11,597 bases of DNA from Candidatus Pelagibacterales bacterium (lineage in GTDB: Bacteria; Pseudomonadota; Alphaproteobacteria; TMED109): contig NYVM01000092.1 of assembly GCA_002684605.1 (NCBI GenBank), positions 1-11,597 on the forward strand, given 5' to 3'. The notes below the pieces were generated by a model. It did no database searches and was not told the DNA's origin. It worked only from the letters and a program-made list of their open reading frames with translations. Position numbers and translations under genes: made by a program. Of the stretch, positions 7,898-11,597 are shown piece after piece. Within the stretch, counting starts at the first letter, position 1. Every line of letters starts with the position of its first letter.

Positions 7898-8319
7898 AAA
7901 GTCATAGTTAATTTTTTATAGTCAAGAACTACTTTTTTCTTAACTAAAAAGTCAGCTCCTAAAATTCCATCTATAATGATACTTTCACTTTCATTAATAG
8001 CGGTATTAATTGGCTTCATGTCAATTAATAAAAAATTTAATTTTTCGACAACAATTTTTTCATGACTTATTTCGGCTTTTTTTGACTTTAACACATCAAA
8101 CTTTTCCTTAGTAGCTCCTGAAGCACTATAAGACTTTTTATATTTATCAAGTTTAAATTTTTTTTCACTTTCTATTTCAATACAGGAGTTTGATGCCCCA
8201 CTATCTAATAAAAACAAACCCTCTACACCATTTATTGATATTTTACATGTAAGATGTCTAGTCTTTAAAATTGAACATTTGATAATAAATTGGTCTTGCT
8301 CATAAATAGAAAGCGACAT
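7894..8319 (-). CDS. retropepsin-like aspartic protease family protein, function unknown
   Basis: This is a 141-residue single-domain protein. The catalytic-type motif LLDSGAS is at 37-43, with Asp39, Ser40 and Gly41, and is followed downstream by the hydrophobic-hydrophobic-Gly element in [10 protein letters not shown] (116-125), both typical of clan AA retropepsin folds. An active enzyme would need to dimerise, because only one DSG motif is present. No signal peptide or membrane segment is seen, so it is probably cytoplasmic. Similar small proteins are frequent in Flavobacteriia, but I know of no established substrate. It converges on sucB with a 4-base overlap and diverges from tatD by 38 bp, so it is likely transcribed alone. 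The ATG at 8319 is the only reasonable start. Proteolytic activity is inferred from the motif only; a non-enzymatic role is possible. Confidence 0.82.
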   Translation of the reverse strand: MSLSIYEQDQFIIKCSILKTRHLTCKISINGVEGLFLLDSGASNSCIEIESEKKFKLDKYKKSYSASGATKEKFDVLKSKKAEISHEKIVVEKLNFLLIDMKPINTAINESESIIIDGILGADFLVKKKVVLDYKKLTMTF

Positions 8320-8357
8320 ATTAACCTATTTATATGCTAAAATAGTATTTTTATGAT
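8320..8357. promoter_or_regulatory. 38-bp divergent spacer with inverted repeat CTATTT-N8-AAATAG
   Basis: The two divergent starts (retropepsin-like gene at 8319, tatD at 8358) are only 38 bp apart, so their promoters must overlap each other or lie inside the coding regions. An inverted repeat with 6-bp arms, CTATTT at 8326-8331 and AAATAG at 8340-8345, sits close to the middle. It could be a shared operator or simply back-to-back AT-rich promoter elements. With only A/T-rich arms, chance is a fair alternative. Confidence 0.25.
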
Positions 8358-9125
8358 GTGAAATTAATAGATACACATACTCATTTATATATTGAAGATT
8401 TTGATCAGGATAGGAAAGAACAAATTGAATTAGCAATTAAAAATGGAGTTCATAAGTTTTATTTACCTGCTATTGATAAAAGTTACACTAGTAAAATGTT
8501 AGATTTAAAAACTAAATATCCCGAAAATATTTTCCTTATGTCAGGCCTTCACCCAACACATGTCAAAAAAAACTATAAGAATGAGTTAAATCATGTAAAA
8601 CAAAACTTGAAATCTAGAGATTTTTGTGCAGTAGGTGAAATTGGAATTGATTTATACTGGGATAAATCTAATTTAGTAAATCAGCAGAAAGTATTCGATC
8701 AACAAATCATTTGGGCAAAAGAATTCGATCTTCCAATAGTAATTCATTGCAGAGATGCTTTTAATGAAATTTTTGAAATTCTGGAGCAGCATAAAGATGA
8801 TAAATTAAGAGGTGTTTTTCACTGTTTTACTGGAAATTTTGATGAAGCTCAAAAGGCAATAAACTTTAATATGAAGTTAGGAATAGGGGGTGTTATTACT
8901 TTTAAAAATGGAAAAATAGACAGATTTATAAATGAAATTCCAATTGAATCAATAGTTTTAGAAACAGATTCTCCTTATTTAGCTCCAGTTCCTTATCGCG
9001 GAAAAAGAAATGAAAGTAGTTACTTGCCCTTAATTGCTAAAAAAGTTGCTGAATGCTACAATGTTCCAATTGAATTTGTAGCAGAAAAAACTACAGAATC
9101 AGCAAACTCTATTTTTAATAATTAA
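8358..9125 (+). CDS. tatD: TatD-family metal-dependent DNase
   Basis: This 255-residue protein is a full-length TatD/YcfH-type amidohydrolase-fold nuclease. The metal ligands are all present in order: His7 and His9 in DTHTHL, Glu94 in AVGEIGID, His130 in VIHCRDA, His155 in FHCFTGN and Asp204 in LETDSPYLAP, followed by the PYRGKRNE block. Family members are cytoplasmic 3'-5' exonucleases or hydrolases linked to DNA repair and turnover, though in many bacteria the role is not settled. The start is GTG: an in-frame TAG lies at 8343-8345, no in-frame ATG precedes the conserved KLIDTHTH, and the two nearby ATGs at 8353 and 8356 are out of frame. It is probably monocistronic, with a tRNA gene 62 bp downstream. 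Confidence 0.93.
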   Translation: MKLIDTHTHLYIEDFDQDRKEQIELAIKNGVHKFYLPAIDKSYTSKMLDLKTKYPENIFLMSGLHPTHVKKNYKNELNHVKQNLKSRDFCAVGEIGIDLYWDKSNLVNQQKVFDQQIIWAKEFDLPIVIHCRDAFNEIFEILEQHKDDKLRGVFHCFTGNFDEAQKAINFNMKLGIGGVITFKNGKIDRFINEIPIESIVLETDSPYLAPVPYRGKRNESSYLPLIAKKVAECYNVPIEFVAEKTTESANSIFNN

Positions 9126-9187
9126 ATAATTTTTAACCATAAAAAAACAATGAAGTCGTAGTATTTTTTTGTTATTTTGAATTTTTT

Positions 9188-9275
9188 AGAGAGGTGGCCG
9201 AGTGGTCGAAGGCGCACGCCTGGAAAGTGTGTATACGCCAAAAGCGTATCGAGGGTTCGAATCCCTTCCTCTCTG
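9188..9275 (+). tRNA. tRNA-Ser (anticodon GGA)
   Basis: The sequence folds as a class II tRNA of 88 nt. The acceptor stem is AGAGAGG (9188-9194) with CCTCTCT (9268-9274) and discriminator G at 9275. The D-arm is GCC/GGC based. The anticodon stem is CACGC (9215-9219) with GTGTG (9227-9231), closing the loop CTGGAAA with GGA at 9222-9224. A long variable arm has the stem ATACGC/GCGTAT. The T-arm is GAGGG, TTCGAAT loop, CCCTT. The long variable arm and GGA anticodon identify serine, reading UCC/UCU codons. CCA is not encoded (CTA follows the G), so it must be added enzymatically. A TTATTTTG at 9172-9179 upstream resembles a degenerate Bacteroidota -7 box. The 3' end lies 10 bp from the convergent end of the GH3 gene. 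Confidence 0.97.
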
Positions 9276-9285
9276 CTAAGTTGAA

Positions 9286-11460
9286 TTAATTAATATTAAA
9301 AAAGGATTCATTGTGATCTAATCCAAATGACGAGCTCTTATTCCACGGCGAGCAAGCTCCGATAGTCAGCTTATACTTTCCTTTATAAAATACATTGTCT
9401 CCATTTTGATCTATATTTTGTATGTCTTCTGGACGTATTGAAAATTTAATTTTTTTAGATTCACCAGCTTTTAATTTGACTCTTTTTAACCCAATTAATT
9501 TTGAATTTGGCACTCTATAGCCTTTGTCTTTAAAACTTATATAAATTTGTGCTATTTCATCCCCAGCTTTATTACTGTTGTTTTCAATATCAATGCTAGC
9601 TTCAATAATTTCACCTATTTTAATTTTAGTTTTATTTAATTTAATATTTGAGTAAGAAAAATTAGAATAACTTAAACCAAATCCAAAGGGATACATTGGA
9701 TCATAATCTATATACTTATATGTCCTATTTTTCATACTATAATCAGAGTATTTTGGAAGTTGGTTTACTGATTTCGGGAATGTTATTGGCAATCTTCCTG
9801 ATGGATTAATATCACCAAAAATAATGTCAGCAATTGCATTACCTCCCTGTTCACCTGGATACCAAGCATACAATATTGCATCAACAAATGGTTCAACTTC
9901 ACCAAGTTCAATAGGAGAGCCTCCAAAAACAACCAAAATCAAGGGTTTATTTTTAGCATTTTCTCTTAATTTTTTAATATAATCAATTTGATTTTTTGGG
10001 AAATTTAAATCAATTCGATCCCCATTTGCCGGTGATAATATAGCATCTCCCTCTTCACCTTCAATTAATGGAGAAATCCCCATGAATGAAATTATTACTT
10101 CTGACGATGCTGCTAAATAAGCTGGTCCAATATTAGAACTTTCGCTGTTAAGATCAACCCCAAGTTTGTATTGTACCTTTGTGCCATTATCAATCTTAGA
10201 AATTATCCCCTCAAGTGGAGTAATCATATTTGGACTTAAACCATGATAATTTCCCAAAAGAGCATCGATATTTGAAGAATTTGGACCAGTAATAAATAAA
10301 CTTTTTATATTCTTATTCAAGGGCAAAACATTGTTTTTATTTTTTAATAAGACAATTGATTTGTGTGCAACTTCTTTAGCTAATTGTATATGTTTTTTAG
10401 AATTTATTACATTGCCACCTAGGCTATCATACGGAACAGTTCCTTTTTCATCAAACATCCCTAGCTTAAATCTTGTCATTAATAATCGCTTTAGTGAAGC
10501 GTTTACATCGTTTTCTGTAATTAAACCTGCTTTTACTGCTTTTGGAATTAAGCTATAGAGATTACCACAATTCAAATCTACTCCACCTTTTATTGCGTAA
10601 GCAACACTTTCTAAGTTATTTTCTTTATAACCGTGACTAGAGCTAATATCATTTATTGCGCCACAGTCTGAAACCATATGTCCCTTAAAGTCCCAATCTT
10701 GTCTCAATATTTTTTTTAGATCATTACTGCCACAGCAAGGCTCATCATTAACTTTGTTGTATGCACACATTACAATTTCAACATTTGAATTGACCAGTTC
10801 TTTAAATGCCGGTAAATAAGTTTCATATAAATCTTGTTTAGAGACTACGGCATTAAAATGATGTCTTTCTTTCTCGGGACCTGAGTGGACAGCATAATGT
10901 TTTGCACAAGCTGCAACTTTTAAATACTTTGGATGGTCTCCCTGTAATCCTTTCACAAACGCTTTTCCCATAAGGCTAGTTAGGTACGGGTCTTCACCAT
11001 ATGTTTCATAACCCCTTCCCCATCTGGGATCTCTAAAAATATTTATATTTGGCGACCAAAAGGTGAGTCCTGAATATTGTCCTTTTATACCTCTTGATTG
11101 TGAAATATTATACATCGCTCTTGCTTCGTCTGATATAGCATTTGCAACATTATGAATTAGATTCTGATCAAAAGTTGCTGCCATTGCTAATGGAACTGGG
11201 AATACAGTAGCTTTTCCAGCTCTTGCTACTCCGTGAAGACATTCATTCCACCAATTATATTCATCAATTTCATATTTATTCAAAGACTTTGAAGAATTTA
11301 CCATTTGAGAAGCCTTCTCGGCTAATGTCATTTTTGAAATTAATCTATCTGCTCGATCTTCAAAGGAAAGATTTTTTATCTCATTATTCTGACAAAATGA
11401 AATGAACCCAATTAAATATAAAGATTTTAATATCTTAAAAAATATATTATTAAATAACAA
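9286..11460 (-). CDS. secreted glycoside hydrolase family 3 enzyme (beta-glucosidase/beta-xylosidase type)
   Basis: This 724-residue protein has a hydrophobic N-terminal segment at about 8-22, likely a signal peptide. A Cys at 23 is followed by QNN, but Phe at -1 makes it a poor lipobox. The GH3 N-terminal barrel has YNWWNECLHGVARAG (68-82), a substrate-site form like that of bacterial and plant GH3 xylosidases, then DPRWGRGYETYGEDP (144-158), AKHY with Lys187/His188, and the nucleophile Asp265 in MVSDCGAI. The C-terminal alpha/beta sandwich contains IEGEEGD (466-472), where the acid/base Glu is expected, and GDINPSGRLPITFP. A fibronectin-III-like domain covers about 610-703. The role is exo-cleavage of beta-linked glucose or xylose from oligosaccharides, probably in the periplasm; substrate cannot be decided from sequence. 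The only usual start codon before Met44 is TTG at 11460 (in-frame stop at 11473-11475), and it retains the signal segment. It lies 5 bp after an S74-like gene on the same strand. Confidence 0.9.
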   Translation of the reverse strand: MLFNNIFFKILKSLYLIGFISFCQNNEIKNLSFEDRADRLISKMTLAEKASQMVNSSKSLNKYEIDEYNWWNECLHGVARAGKATVFPVPLAMAATFDQNLIHNVANAISDEARAMYNISQSRGIKGQYSGLTFWSPNINIFRDPRWGRGYETYGEDPYLTSLMGKAFVKGLQGDHPKYLKVAACAKHYAVHSGPEKERHHFNAVVSKQDLYETYLPAFKELVNSNVEIVMCAYNKVNDEPCCGSNDLKKILRQDWDFKGHMVSDCGAINDISSSHGYKENNLESVAYAIKGGVDLNCGNLYSLIPKAVKAGLITENDVNASLKRLLMTRFKLGMFDEKGTVPYDSLGGNVINSKKHIQLAKEVAHKSIVLLKNKNNVLPLNKNIKSLFITGPNSSNIDALLGNYHGLSPNMITPLEGIISKIDNGTKVQYKLGVDLNSESSNIGPAYLAASSEVIISFMGISPLIEGEEGDAILSPANGDRIDLNFPKNQIDYIKKLRENAKNKPLILVVFGGSPIELGEVEPFVDAILYAWYPGEQGGNAIADIIFGDINPSGRLPITFPKSVNQLPKYSDYSMKNRTYKYIDYDPMYPFGFGLSYSNFSYSNIKLNKTKIKIGEIIEASIDIENNSNKAGDEIAQIYISFKDKGYRVPNSKLIGLKRVKLKAGESKKIKFSIRPEDIQNIDQNGDNVFYKGKYKLTIGACSPWNKSSSFGLDHNESFFNIN

Positions 11461-11465
11461 AGTCT

Positions 11466-11597
11466 TTAATTTTTAATTTCTTCTTTAATTTTCTTTAATT
11501 GCTTTTGTTGTTCTTTAATTGCATTGATAAGTACTGGAATAAGTCCTTGATAGTTAACCGAGAGTGTTTCTTCGCTATTATTTGCAGTTTTCACTAA
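11466..11597 (-). CDS. C-terminal end of an S74/tail-fibre-domain-like protein (5' part outside window)
   Basis: The minus-strand frame from the window edge is open for 43 codons and ends in TAA at 11466-11468. The visible peptide contains LSVNYQGLIPVLINAIKEQQ followed by a Lys/Glu/Gln-rich helix (QLKKIKEEIKN) that would form a coiled coil. This matches from memory the C-terminal end of flavobacterial proteins annotated as tail-fibre-domain or peptidase S74 (intramolecular chaperone) proteins, where the IPVL-NAIKEQQ block precedes a coiled-coil tail. Such proteins are usually long, secreted or surface-exposed trimers whose chaperone end may be self-cleaved; they are not necessarily phage genes. 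The gene is co-directional with GH3 and only 5 bp upstream of it, so the pair may be co-transcribed. The S74 catalytic residues lie outside the window, so the family call rests on this tail alone. Confidence 0.65.
   Translation of the reverse strand, partial: LVKTANNSEETLSVNYQGLIPVLINAIKEQQKQLKKIKEEIKN

Noticed and set aside
9255..9275. Attachment-site repeat of the tRNA-Ser 3' end
   Set aside because: I saw no second copy elsewhere in the window and no integrase, so an att site cannot be claimed from these bases alone.
10331..10558. 75-codon plus-strand ORF (and the 60-codon one at 11223-11405)
   Set aside because: Both are antisense within the GH3 gene and have no independent support.
11388..11396. 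Canonical lipobox at Cys23 of the GH3 protein
   Set aside because: The residue before Cys is Phe, where Gly, Ala or Ser is expected, so a lipoprotein call is not supported.
1..11597. CRISPR arrays, insertion sequences, toxin-antitoxin, defence or phage structural modules
   Set aside because: No regularly spaced repeats, transposase or integrase motifs, or paired small-gene modules were seen; the S74-like tail alone does not indicate a phage.

Overview
The window looks like a piece of chromosome from a marine-type member of the Bacteroidota, most likely Flavobacteriia with a small, strongly AT-rich genome. Three things support this. The N-terminus of the 2-oxoglutarate dehydrogenase E1 (MDNYSFLNAAHTNYF, then the PSWRAFFQGFDFG block) is of the flavobacterial type. 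Shine-Dalgarno sequences are generally missing in front of the starts. A small retropepsin-like gene and an S74-like secreted-protein tail resemble families common in that group. This placement comes from remembered family resemblance, not from a search.

Layout, left to right. Bases 1-1956 (+) hold the end of a fatty acid beta-oxidation operon: the C-terminal crotonase part of a FadN-type 3-hydroxyacyl-CoA dehydrogenase/enoyl-CoA hydratase, then a complete thiolase. Converging on it with a 4-base gap is a translesion synthesis operon on the minus strand (3645 down to 1961). Here umuC comes first and umuD second, joined by an ATGA overlap; this is the reverse of the textbook umuDC order. A 165-bp divergent spacer separates umuC from sucA (3811-6573, +), which is followed after 115 bp by sucB/odhB (6689-7897, +). 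These are the E1 and E2 subunits of the 2-oxoglutarate dehydrogenase complex of the TCA cycle. A small retropepsin-like gene on the minus strand converges on sucB so tightly that the two stop codons overlap. It is divergent, across only 38 bp, from a TatD-family nuclease gene (8358-9125, +) that starts with GTG.

A tRNA-Ser(GGA) at 9188-9275 (+) closes the housekeeping stretch. To its right, on the minus strand, lie a complete secreted GH3 glycosidase of the beta-glucosidase/beta-xylosidase type (11460 down to 9286, TTG start) and, only 5 bp upstream of it, the last 43 codons of a protein with an S74/tail-fibre-like C-terminal end. This right-hand block is the more accessory-looking part.

Beta-oxidation delivers acetyl-CoA to the TCA cycle, in which SucAB acts, and a GH3 enzyme would release sugars from plant or algal oligosaccharides; together these fit a heterotroph living on polymers and lipids. 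I see no CRISPR array, insertion sequence, prophage module, defence system or biosynthetic cluster, and nothing I can honestly call a new biological system. The points most worth a second look are the inverted umuC-umuD order, the tRNA-bounded GH3 plus S74-like pair, the uncharacterised retropepsin-like gene, and the palindromic motifs in the two divergent spacers. No gene-free stretch exceeds 300 bases.
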